Shown here: positions 33,607-42,249 of the stretch, piece by piece | How the letters are laid out: the number at the start of each line of letters is the position of its first letter | How positions within the stretch are numbered: position 1 is the stretch's first letter | Assembly: GCA_963836405.1 (NCBI GenBank) | Contig: CAWIJL010000006.1 | Coordinates: 1-64,000, forward strand | Reading direction: 5' to 3' | DNA: 64,000 nt | DNA from: CAWIJJ01 sp963836405 | GTDB lineage: Bacteria; Acidobacteriota; Terriglobia; Bryobacterales; Bryobacteraceae | The notes under the pieces: generated by a model | Databases searched by the model: none | The model's input: only the letters and a program-made list of their open reading frames with translations | What the model was told of the DNA's origin: nothing | Program-made: the position numbers and the translations under genes

Positions 33607-33987
33607 TTAGGCGCCCATGGCGGCCAGTTGGCGGGCGGGCTGGAGAAACAGATAGATCGTGAACAGCGGTTTCGGATCGCCCTTGCCCCAACGGTTGACC
33701 TGCCATTTCGCACGCAGATAGCGCACATCGGGCCGGTCCGATAAATCCAGAACAATTTGATAGGTTCCGCAATAGAACTTCTGCGGGAATGCAAGCAGAG
33801 GTTTCGCGCCCCAATCGGTGTTATCGGCAGAACCCCAGATCGACAGATCGAGGCTCTCCTGCTCGATAATCCGGGTGATGCCCAGGGTTAGGATCAGTGT
33901 TTCGCCTTGCCGTTCGCCAAGGTCGATGATGTCTCCCGTACCGGCAGCGCGGACGGTAGTTTCGGGCATCAAAAAGAACGGAAGCAT
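33607..33987 (-). CDS. Conserved-looking hypothetical protein
   Basis: From ATG 33987, preceded by GAGGAAG, this encodes 126 residues. The sequence is beta-rich and soluble: ETLILTLGITRIIEQESLDLSIWGSADNTDW, then LAFPQKFYCGTYQIVLDLS. This resembles small galactose-binding-like or phage-tail-accessory folds in composition, but I do not recognise a family. It converges with the cupin gene, 5 bases away. Confidence 0.6.
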   Translation of the reverse strand: MLPFFLMPETTVRAAGTGDIIDLGERQGETLILTLGITRIIEQESLDLSIWGSADNTDWGAKPLLAFPQKFYCGTYQIVLDLSDRPDVRYLRAKWQVNRWGKGDPKPLFTIYLFLQPARQLAAMGA

Positions 33988-34019
33988 GATCTTCCTCACT
34001 TCGGGCTCCCGCCCGAGTT

Positions 34020-35201
34020 CTAATGCAGACCTGCAAATTGTTGTCTGACTTTATCTAGCGTCTCATATTTCTTGCAAAAACAAAAGCGAATGTGTTGGCG
34101 ACCGCCCCCGGTGCGTGAAAAAAAAGACGAACCTGGAACGGCCGCAACACCCCGTGTTTCAATCAGATATCGAACAAATTGAACATCGGTTTCGAAGTCG
34201 CCGGGCGGGATCTCGCTTATTACGTAATAGGCCCCTTGGGGGGTAATAGGTTTCAGGCCCGCGGCCGTAAGCGTTTCGATAATATGAGCCCGTTTTGTTG
34301 CATACTCCCGCGCTAAATCATGATAATAAGCGTCCTCGAAATTGAGAGCGGTAACACCCGCCTGCTGTAAGGGCGCGGCAGCGCCCACAGTCAGGAAGTC
34401 GTGGACTTTCCGAATCGAATCGGTTAAATCCGGGGCGGCCAGAACCCAGCCCACGCGCCAACCCGTCACCGAGTAAGTCTTACTCATGCTGTTTACCAGG
34501 ATCGAGCGCTCCCGCATCCCGGGCAGCGAGACGATCGGCACGTGCACCGCACCGTCGTAGACGATGTGTTCGTAAATTTCATCGGTGATTGCCAGGGCGT
34601 CGAACTCCTGGCAGAGGCTCGCGACCATTTCGAGCTCCGCCCGCGTGAACACCTTTCCCGTGGGATTGTTGGGGCTGTTGAGTATGATCGCCTTGGTTCG
34701 CGGCGTGAACGCGCGTCTCAGTTCATCCGGGTCGAAACTCCAGTCCGGCGGATGCAGGGTGACATAGCGGGATTCGGCGCCGCAGAGCTGGGTATCCGGT
34801 CCGTAGTTTTCGTAGAACGGCTCGAACATCACCACTTCGTCGCCGGGATTCAGAACCGCCAGCAGCGACGCAATCATTCCCTCGGTAGCGCCGCAGCAGA
34901 CCGTGATCTCGCGCTCGGGATCGAATTCCAGCCCGTAGGTGCGGCGATATTTTCCGGCAATCGCGTCCCGGAACGGCTTGGCTCCCCAGGTGATGGCGTA
35001 CTGGTTCACGTCCGCCGCGATGGCTTCGGCGGCGGCCCGCTTCAGCGCTTCAGGCGCCGGAAAATCGGGAAAACCCTGCGCCAGGTTAATGGCGCCGTGC
35101 CGTACCGCAAGCCGCGTCATCTCGCGGATGACGGATTCGGTGAAACGCGAGATACGCCGGCTGCGAAAGCGCTCCCGTAGGGCGCTGACGGTCGAAGACA
35201 T
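34020..35201 (-). CDS. PLP-dependent class I/II aminotransferase
   Basis: This encodes 393 residues from ATG 35201 (a start six codons earlier is possible). NLAQGFPDFPAPE, NSPNNPTGKVF, the PLP lysine in NSMSKTYSVTGWRVGW and a C-terminal RFCFCKKYETL are all in place. The sequence is near the YbdL/kynurenine-oxoglutarate type, which acts on methionine, glutamine or aromatic amino acids. The exact substrate is unknown. It is divergent from the next gene with about 80 bases between them. Confidence 0.9.
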   Translation of the reverse strand: MSSTVSALRERFRSRRISRFTESVIREMTRLAVRHGAINLAQGFPDFPAPEALKRAAAEAIAADVNQYAITWGAKPFRDAIAGKYRRTYGLEFDPEREITVCCGATEGMIASLLAVLNPGDEVVMFEPFYENYGPDTQLCGAESRYVTLHPPDWSFDPDELRRAFTPRTKAIILNSPNNPTGKVFTRAELEMVASLCQEFDALAITDEIYEHIVYDGAVHVPIVSLPGMRERSILVNSMSKTYSVTGWRVGWVLAAPDLTDSIRKVHDFLTVGAAAPLQQAGVTALNFEDAYYHDLAREYATKRAHIIETLTAAGLKPITPQGAYYVISEIPPGDFETDVQFVRYLIETRGVAAVPGSSFFSRTGGGRQHIRFCFCKKYETLDKVRQQFAGLH

Positions 35202-35284
35202 TCTACGAGCGTACCTCAACTGCCGTGCCGGGGCGGGGGAACAAACAGCCTGTAAGTGGGGTCTACTCCCTTCGAAGGCTCGAC

Positions 35285-35971
35285 ATGCTGCGCGGCTTCC
35301 TCATCTCGCTGCGGTTCGCGGTGGTTGCCGCGGCCCTGTACCTGGGCTGGACGTTCGTCAGCCGCAATCCGTCACACCAGGGCCGCCAGGTTCCACCCGA
35401 TCCGCAACAGGAGGCGGCAGCCGCCGCATTCGCCCGCACGTATTTGGGCAGCGACGTCAGAATCATTCATTTCTACGCGCGCGAAGCGAGCGTCGTCGAA
35501 GGCGGCTTCACGGTGATCTGCTACGGCGTCGTGAATGCCGTCTCGGTCCGCCTGGAGCCGCCGCTCGAGGGTGTGGGCCCGTCCATCAACCGCTGCGTCG
35601 AGGCCCCCGGAGAGCGCCCTACGCGGTACACCCTGATCGCCGAGGGCAAGGACGGGCGGGTCGTTTCCGAGTCGTTTCCGCTCGGCATCCACGCGGATCC
35701 GGACAAGCTGCCGAAGATTACTTCCTTCGGAGAGCTCAATCGGACGCTCGACTACCTCGGCAATCCCGTTTATCTGGTTGGCTTCACGGCGGAAAATCCG
35801 GAAGAGGTCACCATCGACCCGCCCGTGCTTCCGAAACTGCACCGCTCGCCGTACAGCCGCTTCTACGTCGCGCCGAAAACCACCACTACCTACACCCTCA
35901 CCGTAGTGGGGCCGCGCGGCCACAAAGCCACCCGGCAGCTTACACTCGAAGGTCCTAAACCCAAGCCTTAG
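35285..35971 (+). CDS. Unknown membrane-anchored protein, Ig-like tail
   Basis: From ATG 35285 the protein has 228 residues with one N-terminal anchor (FLISLRFAVVAAALYLGWTFV). The outside part contains FTVICYGVVNAVSVRLEP and a C-terminal PVYLVGFTAENPEEVTIDPPV ... TTTYTLTVVGPRG block, two beta-sandwich-like modules as in Ig or bacterial Ig-like repeats. A longer frame to 35225 exists with no better start. No known function. Confidence 0.65.
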   Translation: MLRGFLISLRFAVVAAALYLGWTFVSRNPSHQGRQVPPDPQQEAAAAAFARTYLGSDVRIIHFYAREASVVEGGFTVICYGVVNAVSVRLEPPLEGVGPSINRCVEAPGERPTRYTLIAEGKDGRVVSESFPLGIHADPDKLPKITSFGELNRTLDYLGNPVYLVGFTAENPEEVTIDPPVLPKLHRSPYSRFYVAPKTTTTYTLTVVGPRGHKATRQLTLEGPKPKP

Positions 35972-36337
35972 TCAGACCAGCGAATACCGGAAATACGAAT
36001 TCGCCCCGTAGTCGCAAAACTGGATCTCGTTGCCCTCCACCTGTCCGTGAAAGTGGCGGTTGGCGGCGTGATCGTAGCCCTGAAAGCGCCCTGCCTCGAC
36101 CCTCAAATCGACGAATCGCCGGTTGCGATGATGCCAGACCGCAAACTGACCGTTGCGCAGCTCCCCGCTCAGAAAACAATGCTCGTCGTAATCCCAGATG
36201 TGGACGCGGTCCGCGGAGACCTGGCCGGTAAAGTAGTAGCGCTTGCCCTTGAAGACGTCGTACACGATCTTCGCGTCCCGGTCCAGGATCAGGCGGGCGG
36301 CGATGTAGACGATCCCTGCGCGTACGTCGGGCTCCAT
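35972..36337 (-). CDS. Hypothetical protein
   Basis: From ATG 36337, 121 residues (a longer frame reaches 36391). It shows repeated short beta patterns, with aromatic and His residues (IVYDVFKGKRYYFTGQVSADRVHIWDYDEHCFL, then FVDLRVEAGRFQGYDH). The repeats look like a small beta-barrel or WD-like sheet. No family recognised. It ends next to the convergent membrane protein gene. Confidence 0.55.
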   Translation of the reverse strand: MEPDVRAGIVYIAARLILDRDAKIVYDVFKGKRYYFTGQVSADRVHIWDYDEHCFLSGELRNGQFAVWHHRNRRFVDLRVEAGRFQGYDHAANRHFHGQVEGNEIQFCDYGANSYFRYSLV

Positions 36338-36448
36338 GCTCTCTGTTCGAAGATAGCAGGGGCCTGGCCCAGCCGGAAACCTGTCCCGCATTAGGGTATG
36401 CTGGAGAGTGCGGACGCTCCTCAGTCTGCGGTATTCTTACGGTTTTAC

Positions 36449-36526
36449 GGTGGGCGTAGCTCAGCTTGGTAGAGCGCCGGATTGTGGTTCCGGTGGCCGA
36501 GGGTTCGAATCCCTCCGCCCACCCCA
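36449..36526 (+). tRNA. tRNA-His (anticodon GTG)
   Basis: A full cloverleaf: acceptor GTGGGCG/CGCCCAC with an extra G at the -1 position (36449) opposite discriminator C (36523), the histidine-specific feature. The anticodon stem is CCGGA/TCCGG with loop TTGTGGT, anticodon GTG. The T-arm is GAGGGTTCGAATCCCTC. CCA is encoded at 36524-36526. Confidence 0.96.
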
Positions 36527-36731
36527 ATGACCACCTATTAATTCCTTTATCATTCGATAGATAAGCGGCCGAATCTCAACCGCCACGTGAGGGTGGACCG
36601 GCGTGCGTGGCGATCCCGGGGAGACACGAAGCCGTTCGGGAAAACCCATTGCCTGCCGAATTGCACCCACGATCGAACTAGAATTGACGAAGGTGGCCGG
36701 GCAACCGGTCCATGTGCCAGGGGAGATTAAT

Positions 36732-39185
36732 TTGGAACGATACGTTTGCATCCACGGTCACTTCTATCAGCCGCCGCGGGAGAATCCCTGGCTCGAGGCG
36801 ATCGAACTCCAGGACTCGGCCTATCCCTATCACGACTGGAACGAGAGGGTCGCGGCCGAGTGCTACGCTCCGAACAGCGCGTCGCGAATTCTGAATCCCG
36901 CCAACCAGATCAAGGCCATCGTCAACAATTACGCGCGCATCAGTTTTAATTTCGGCCCGACGCTGCTGGCGTGGATGCAGGACTTCAGCCGCGGCGTCTA
37001 CGAATCCGTCCTGGCGGCCGACCGCGAAAGCCAGGCGCGCTTCTCCGGACACGGCTCGGCGATGGCGCAAGCGTACAGCCACATGATCATGCCCCTGGCT
37101 TCTTTTCACGACAAAAGGACGCAGGTGCTATGGGGCCTGAAGGATTTCGAGCACCGCTTCGGCAGGAAGCCCGAGGGGCTCTGGCTGCCGGAAACCGCCG
37201 TGGATCTGGACACGCTCGACCTTCTGGCCCAGTCCGGAATCAAGTTCACTGTGCTCTCGCCCTACCAGGCGAGCCACGTACGGCCGGTTAACGGGCGCGC
37301 CTGGCGGGATGTCGGCGGCGGCAGGATCGATCCTTCCATGGCGTACCGGGTTCAACTGCCGTCGCGCCGGTCCATCGCGGTCTTTTTTTACGATGGGCCG
37401 ATCTCGCGCGCCATCGCGTTCGAAGACCTCCTCGATCGCGGGGAGAACCTGGCGAACCGGCTCAAGTCCGCATTTTCCGAATCGCGGCAGCGGCCGCAGC
37501 TTGTCCATATCGCCACCGACGGCGAGACGTACGGCCACCATCGCGGCCACGGCGACATGGCGCTCGCCTATGCGCTCTCCTGCCTGGAGAGCAACCCTTC
37601 GGTGAAGCTGACCAACTACGGCGAATTTCTTGAACAGTGCCCCCCGACCCACGAGGCCAGAATTTTCGAGCGGAGTTCCTGGAGCTGCGTGCACGGCGTG
37701 GAGCGCTGGAAGGCGGACTGCGGCTGCAATTCCGGCATGCATCACGGCTGGCACCAGCGCTGGCGGGCGCCCCTGCGCGAGGCGCTGAACTGGCTGCGGG
37801 ACGAGCTCGCCCAAAGCTTCGTGCAACATAGCGAGGAGCTTTTCAAGGATCCCTGGGCGGCGCGCGACGATTACATTTCCGTGGTGCTCGACCGGTCTCC
37901 GGAAACCGTGGAACGCTACCTCGAGCGACACGCGACGCATCGCCTCACGCCCGAAGAGCAGATCCGGGGATTGAAGATGATGGAGCTTCAGCGCCACGCC
38001 ATGCTGATGTTCACCAGTTGCGGCTGGTTCTTCGACGAAATCTCCGGCATCGAAACCGTGCAGATCCTGCAATATGCCGCCCGTGCGCTGCAACTCGGAC
38101 AGGAACTGTTCGGAGCCGAGCTGGAGGACCGGTTCACCGTGCGGCTGGCGCTCGCCAAGAGCAACCTGCCAGAGCATCAGGACGGCAAGGCAATCTACGA
38201 AAAATTCGTGCGGCCCGCTGTCGTGGACCTGGAAAAGGTGGGAGTCCACTATGCCGTCAGCACGCTGTTCGAGGATTTTGCGCCTTCCAGCCGGATCTTC
38301 GCTTTCGAAGTGGAGCGCGAGGAATTTCAAACCTGCGACGAAGGCAAGGCGCGCGTGGCGCTGGGCCGGGCCACCATCACGTCGCGTGTGACCCGGGAAT
38401 CGGCCAGCCTCAGTTTCGGCGTTTTGCACCTGGGCGACCAGAACGTCAGCGGCGGGGTGCGGGAGTATCGCGGGGAGGAGGCCTACCGGGAGCTCGTCAC
38501 CGAAGTCCTGGGCTACCTGGATCGCGGCGACGTGCCGAACCTGGTCCGTTCGGTGGATCGCAACTTCGGCGCCGGCACCTATTCCCTGCGCCTGCTGTTC
38601 CGCGACCAGCAGCGCAAAATTGTCGGGCAGATCATGGAGCGGGCGCTGGCGGAAGCGGCGGCGCTGTACCGCAATTTCTACGCTCAGTATTCCACGATGG
38701 CGCGATTCATCAGCGAGCTGGAGATTCCCCTGCCGGCGCGGTTCCAAATGGCGGTGGATTTCACCCTGCACGAGGACCTGCTGGCGGCTCTCTCCACCGA
38801 CATACCCGACCCCGCCAGAATTCAGCCGCTGCTCGAACAGATCCGCCGAACGGGAATTCCGCTCGACAAAGTCACACTGGAGTTCGCTTTCCGAAAAGTG
38901 GTGGAACGGGCCGCGGAGCGGTTCCGCGCCGCTCCCATCGATCCGGAAACCGTCCGGCATTTTCAGGAACTCGTGAACCTGTGCCCCGCGCTTCCGTTCA
39001 CCACCAATCTTTGGGCGGCACAGAATGTGTACCACCAGGTGCTGCAATCCTGCCTGAACGACCTTTCGGCGAAGGGCCGGCTCGACAAATTCGCAAGCTG
39101 GCGCCGCGAGGTGGATACTCTGGGCATCAGCCTGGGATTCCAGGGCGAAACCATAACGACGGATTTCGCCGCCGCTTCGGATTGA
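36732..39185 (+). CDS. GH57-type glycoside hydrolase, DUF3536 protein
   Basis: The protein has 817 residues from TTG 36732, with GGGGAG eight bases upstream. The frame is open further back, but residues before YVCIHGHFYQPPRENPW are not conserved-looking. HGHFYQPPRENPW is the GH57 start motif. WLPETAVDLDTLDLLAQSGI holds the likely nucleophile Glu and DGETYGHH the later GH57 motif. The DUF3536 C-terminus (about 450-810) is helical. GH57 enzymes act on alpha-glucans such as glycogen or as branching enzymes. The protein has no signal peptide, so it probably acts in the cytoplasm. Confidence 0.88.
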   Translation: MERYVCIHGHFYQPPRENPWLEAIELQDSAYPYHDWNERVAAECYAPNSASRILNPANQIKAIVNNYARISFNFGPTLLAWMQDFSRGVYESVLAADRESQARFSGHGSAMAQAYSHMIMPLASFHDKRTQVLWGLKDFEHRFGRKPEGLWLPETAVDLDTLDLLAQSGIKFTVLSPYQASHVRPVNGRAWRDVGGGRIDPSMAYRVQLPSRRSIAVFFYDGPISRAIAFEDLLDRGENLANRLKSAFSESRQRPQLVHIATDGETYGHHRGHGDMALAYALSCLESNPSVKLTNYGEFLEQCPPTHEARIFERSSWSCVHGVERWKADCGCNSGMHHGWHQRWRAPLREALNWLRDELAQSFVQHSEELFKDPWAARDDYISVVLDRSPETVERYLERHATHRLTPEEQIRGLKMMELQRHAMLMFTSCGWFFDEISGIETVQILQYAARALQLGQELFGAELEDRFTVRLALAKSNLPEHQDGKAIYEKFVRPAVVDLEKVGVHYAVSTLFEDFAPSSRIFAFEVEREEFQTCDEGKARVALGRATITSRVTRESASLSFGVLHLGDQNVSGGVREYRGEEAYRELVTEVLGYLDRGDVPNLVRSVDRNFGAGTYSLRLLFRDQQRKIVGQIMERALAEAAALYRNFYAQYSTMARFISELEIPLPARFQMAVDFTLHEDLLAALSTDIPDPARIQPLLEQIRRTGIPLDKVTLEFAFRKVVERAAERFRAAPIDPETVRHFQELVNLCPALPFTTNLWAAQNVYHQVLQSCLNDLSAKGRLDKFASWRREVDTLGISLGFQGETITTDFAAASD

Positions 39186-39191
39186 GAGCTG

Positions 39192-40292
39192 CTACTGAGC
39201 TGCGCCCCGGCGCAGCGGAACGTCAGGCTCGGCCGCTCCGCCGTCTTCGCGCCGGATGTACAGCGTGCGGATCGGGAAGGGAATCTCGATGCCTTCCGCG
39301 CGAAATCGCTTGAGAATGCGCTTGCGCAGTTCGTGCTGGGCGAGATACTGATCCACGAATTCGGCTACCTGGCAGATCAACGTAAAGTCCAGCGACGAGT
39401 TGCCGAAGCCGGGAATGAAACGGACAAACGGCGCCGGCTCTGCAAGCAGGCCCGTGATGGTCTTTGCTCCCTCGAGGGCTTCCTCCACCAACACCCGCTC
39501 CACCTGTTCCGGATCGGAGGCGTAGCTGACGCTGACCGGCACCAGCAGGGACATCCGTTTTTCAGGCAGGTGATAGTTGGTCACGATGGCCTGTCCCAGT
39601 TTGGCGTTGGGCACGAGTATCAGGTTGTTCGCAAGCGCTCTCACGGCCGTGCTCCGCCAACTGATGTCGGTAACGTATCCCTCCTGGCCGGTGTCGAGCT
39701 TGATGTAATCGCCCGGCCTGACCTGTCCGGCAAGGCTGATATAGAAACCGGCGAAAAGATTCGCCAGCGTGTCCTGCAAGGCCAGAGCGACCGCCAGGCC
39801 GCCTACGCCCAACGCCGTCAGGATAGGGGTGATCGAGACGCCGAGCGAATTCAGCAGGATCAGGATGCCAATGGCGGCCACCGCCAGGCTCGCCAGGTTT
39901 TGCGTCAGCGTTGTGACTGGCAGTGCGGTAGAAACTCCCTGGCCGTATTGCCGCACAACCAGGGCCGCCACTTTGGCAGCGACCGCGGTGGCCGAGATGA
40001 TCCAAAGCACGAGAAGCAGCTTGGCTATGACCGCCACCGGACGGGGCGGCAACCTGGAAGCCTGCGTGGCCAGGTGCACGGCAAGGATCAGCATCCAGAC
40101 CAGGAAGGGGCCGTACAGCGCCTTGATCAACAAGTCGTCGAAACCCGTCTTGCTTCGCCCAGCCCATTTCGAAAACATCCGAAACACCAGGCGGCGAATA
40201 ATCCATCCCGCGCTCAATACGATCGCGAAAATCAACAGCGGGGTCAGGAGGGTATGCCAGTTCTGAATAATGTAGTCTCTGATCGATTCCAT
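39192..40292 (-). CDS. MscS-family mechanosensitive channel
   Basis: The 366-residue product has about four membrane helices before the signature pore helix GVGGLAVALALQDTLANLFAGFYI. The beta-domain follows (YIKLDTGQEGYVTDISWRSTAVR, LVPNAKLGQAIVTNY), then an alpha-beta C-terminal domain. Such channels open under membrane tension on osmotic downshock. It is longer at the N-terminus than E. coli MscS by about two helices. Confidence 0.92.
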   Translation of the reverse strand: MESIRDYIIQNWHTLLTPLLIFAIVLSAGWIIRRLVFRMFSKWAGRSKTGFDDLLIKALYGPFLVWMLILAVHLATQASRLPPRPVAVIAKLLLVLWIISATAVAAKVAALVVRQYGQGVSTALPVTTLTQNLASLAVAAIGILILLNSLGVSITPILTALGVGGLAVALALQDTLANLFAGFYISLAGQVRPGDYIKLDTGQEGYVTDISWRSTAVRALANNLILVPNAKLGQAIVTNYHLPEKRMSLLVPVSVSYASDPEQVERVLVEEALEGAKTITGLLAEPAPFVRFIPGFGNSSLDFTLICQVAEFVDQYLAQHELRKRILKRFRAEGIEIPFPIRTLYIRREDGGAAEPDVPLRRGAAQ

Positions 40293-40313
40293 TGTGAGAT
40301 TGGACCTTGAGCC

Positions 40314-41405
40314 TTAGTAGCGGAAGACCGCTGCCGCGGCCGATCTGCCCGGAACCTGTTCCGGCGGCACGGCATAAACGGTTCCGCCCGTCATGAACGT
40401 GTCCAGGGCGGCAAGTTCCAGCGCATCGCGCGCTTCCAGGAAAAACTCCGGCCGGCACTGCCGCCGCCGGAACGAGGGGGGAACTTCATCGAGCGGCCGG
40501 ACGCCGAGAAACAGCGTGTGGATCCTGCCCTGGCGGGCGGCAGCCTCGATGTCGCGGAGATCGTTGGAAGCGCGCGGCGTATGCCACAGCCGCAGGTACT
40601 CATCGGCAATCCGCTGGCGGGTGACCTGATGATAGGAGGACGCGATTTTCCAGCCGCAAAGCCACAGATCTTCCGCGGCCATGTTGTCCGGGCTGTCGTG
40701 AACCTCCCCGTCGAGAAGATGCGGGTACCGGCTGACCCGGCGGAACAGTCCGCATAAGTCCCTCGACCCCACCAGCACCACGGCATCGCTGCCCGCGGCG
40801 AATCGCGTCCGAAGAACCTCGTCAATTCGTTGAAACCACTCTGCCATGGGCGGGTTGTCCCCGTCTCCCCCATGATACCCGAACCAGCGCGCGACCCGTT
40901 CCCTGAACGATACGCCGCTTCGCTCGGCAGCGGCCGACGAGGCATCCGGCGGGGCGGGGAAAGCCGCGCCGTGCAGTTCTTCCACCGTTCCGGATGCGCC
41001 TTCGAATAACCGGACGCCCTCCGGCGCCAGAGAGAGCAGAATGAACGGCTGGTCCGCCTGGGAAACGCGGAACAGCGGCGCCAGGAAGAAATGCTCGGCT
41101 ACTTCCACCAACTGCGGAACAGGGAACGCCACCGCATACAACCGATAGAAACCCTGCGCGAGGAACACGGCGAAACCCTGCGTCCGGTGCGGACGGAGCC
41201 CAGGCTCGAAACCGCCCCGCCGAAGCGGCGCGAGAAGGTCGCGGATCGTGTCCGGATGGCAGTTCTGCAGCTTGAGTTGCCGCTCCGCCTCCGGCAGAAG
41301 AGCATGAATGCGGGACAACAGCCCGCCAGGCGCGTAAATCGATACCCGAGGCCCGAGTTCGGAAGCAACCCGCTCGCAAGTTCCGGCCTGGTCGATCGTT
41401 TTCAT
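40314..41405 (-). CDS. baeRF-like (archaeo-eukaryotic release-factor fold) protein
   Basis: The 363-residue protein has the three-domain order of bacterial release-factor-1-fold proteins. The N-terminal part has RVSIYAPGG. The middle FILLSLAPEGVRLFEG is the eRF1 domain-2-like strand pattern. The C-terminal part has DAVVLVGSRDLCGLFRRVS and VHTLFLGVRPLDEVP-like segments. It resembles the baeRF3 group from memory. Such proteins are proposed to act on stalled or hibernating ribosomes. It is the first gene after the arabinose operon on the same strand, about 150 bases downstream, and probably separate. Confidence 0.7.
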   Translation of the reverse strand: MKTIDQAGTCERVASELGPRVSIYAPGGLLSRIHALLPEAERQLKLQNCHPDTIRDLLAPLRRGGFEPGLRPHRTQGFAVFLAQGFYRLYAVAFPVPQLVEVAEHFFLAPLFRVSQADQPFILLSLAPEGVRLFEGASGTVEELHGAAFPAPPDASSAAAERSGVSFRERVARWFGYHGGDGDNPPMAEWFQRIDEVLRTRFAAGSDAVVLVGSRDLCGLFRRVSRYPHLLDGEVHDSPDNMAAEDLWLCGWKIASSYHQVTRQRIADEYLRLWHTPRASNDLRDIEAAARQGRIHTLFLGVRPLDEVPPSFRRRQCRPEFFLEARDALELAALDTFMTGGTVYAVPPEQVPGRSAAAAVFRY

Positions 41406-41556
41406 GCGTCAACTGAGGCGGGGCGCGGAGACCACGTCCCTCAACTTCCACGCTAAGTCCCGGTCAGTGCGTGGGGCCATCCAGAGGAGTCATGAATCGC
41501 ATCGGGAAAAGGCGGTACTCCCGGAGAGCTGCCGGCGGTTCGGGAGACGGAACGCG

Positions 41557-42249
41557 TTATCCCTTCTGGCCGTAAGTTGCGTTGGGTCCGTGTTTACGGA
41601 AATGATGCCGGTCGCGCAGCGCCTGGCAGATCGGGATGGCGGAAGAGTTGACAATGAGCGTTTCCGTGGCCATCGCCGCGATTTCTTCGACCACCACCGC
41701 ATGGTAAGCCGCCTCGGCGGCCGTTTTTCCCCAAAAAAACGGAGCATGTCCGGCCACCAGAATCGCGGGGCAGGCCAGCGGATCGAGGCCCTCCATCCGG
41801 CGCACGATGGCGCGGCCCGTGTTGAGCTCGTAGTCTCCTTCGACCTCCTCCGGTGTCAGGTGGACGGTGGCCGGAATTGCTCCGTGAAAATAATCGGCGT
41901 GCGTCGTGCCGAAACAGGGAATTTCGCGGCCCGCCTGCGCCCACGCGGTGGCGTGCCGCGAGTGAGTGTGGACCACGCCCCCGATTTTCGGAAAAGCCTG
42001 GTACAGCAGCACGTGCGTTTCCACGTCGGAGGAGGGACGCAGCGAGCCCTCCACCACGCGGCACTCCATGTCCACGATCACCATCTGGTCCGCCGTCATG
42101 CCTTCGTAAGGCACCCCGCTCGGCTTGATCGCCACCAGCCCGTCCGCGCGGGAGATGCCGCTTGCGTTACCGAACGTGTACACCACCAGCCCACGCCGGA
42201 CCAGCTCCAGGTTGGCTTCGAGAACCTCAGCTCGCAGCACTTCCAGCAC
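41557..42249 (-). CDS. araD: L-ribulose-5-phosphate 4-epimerase
   Basis: AraD converts L-ribulose 5-phosphate to D-xylulose 5-phosphate, the last step of the bacterial arabinose path. From GTG 42249 (AGGAGG upstream) it has 230 residues, the normal size. VYTFGNASGISR and IKPSGVPYEGMT carry substrate contacts. Zinc ligands lie in VVHTHSRHATAW and the third in VAGHAPFFWG. A longer frame runs back to 42312 into araB and is not conserved. It overlaps the araB end by 23 bases. Confidence 0.93.
   Translation of the reverse strand: MLEVLRAEVLEANLELVRRGLVVYTFGNASGISRADGLVAIKPSGVPYEGMTADQMVIVDMECRVVEGSLRPSSDVETHVLLYQAFPKIGGVVHTHSRHATAWAQAGREIPCFGTTHADYFHGAIPATVHLTPEEVEGDYELNTGRAIVRRMEGLDPLACPAILVAGHAPFFWGKTAAEAAYHAVVVEEIAAMATETLIVNSSAIPICQALRDRHHFRKHGPNATYGQKG

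Noticed and set aside
37128..39047. 639-residue minus-strand frame opposite the GH57 protein
   Set aside because: Shadow of a GC-rich gene with strong motifs on the plus strand.
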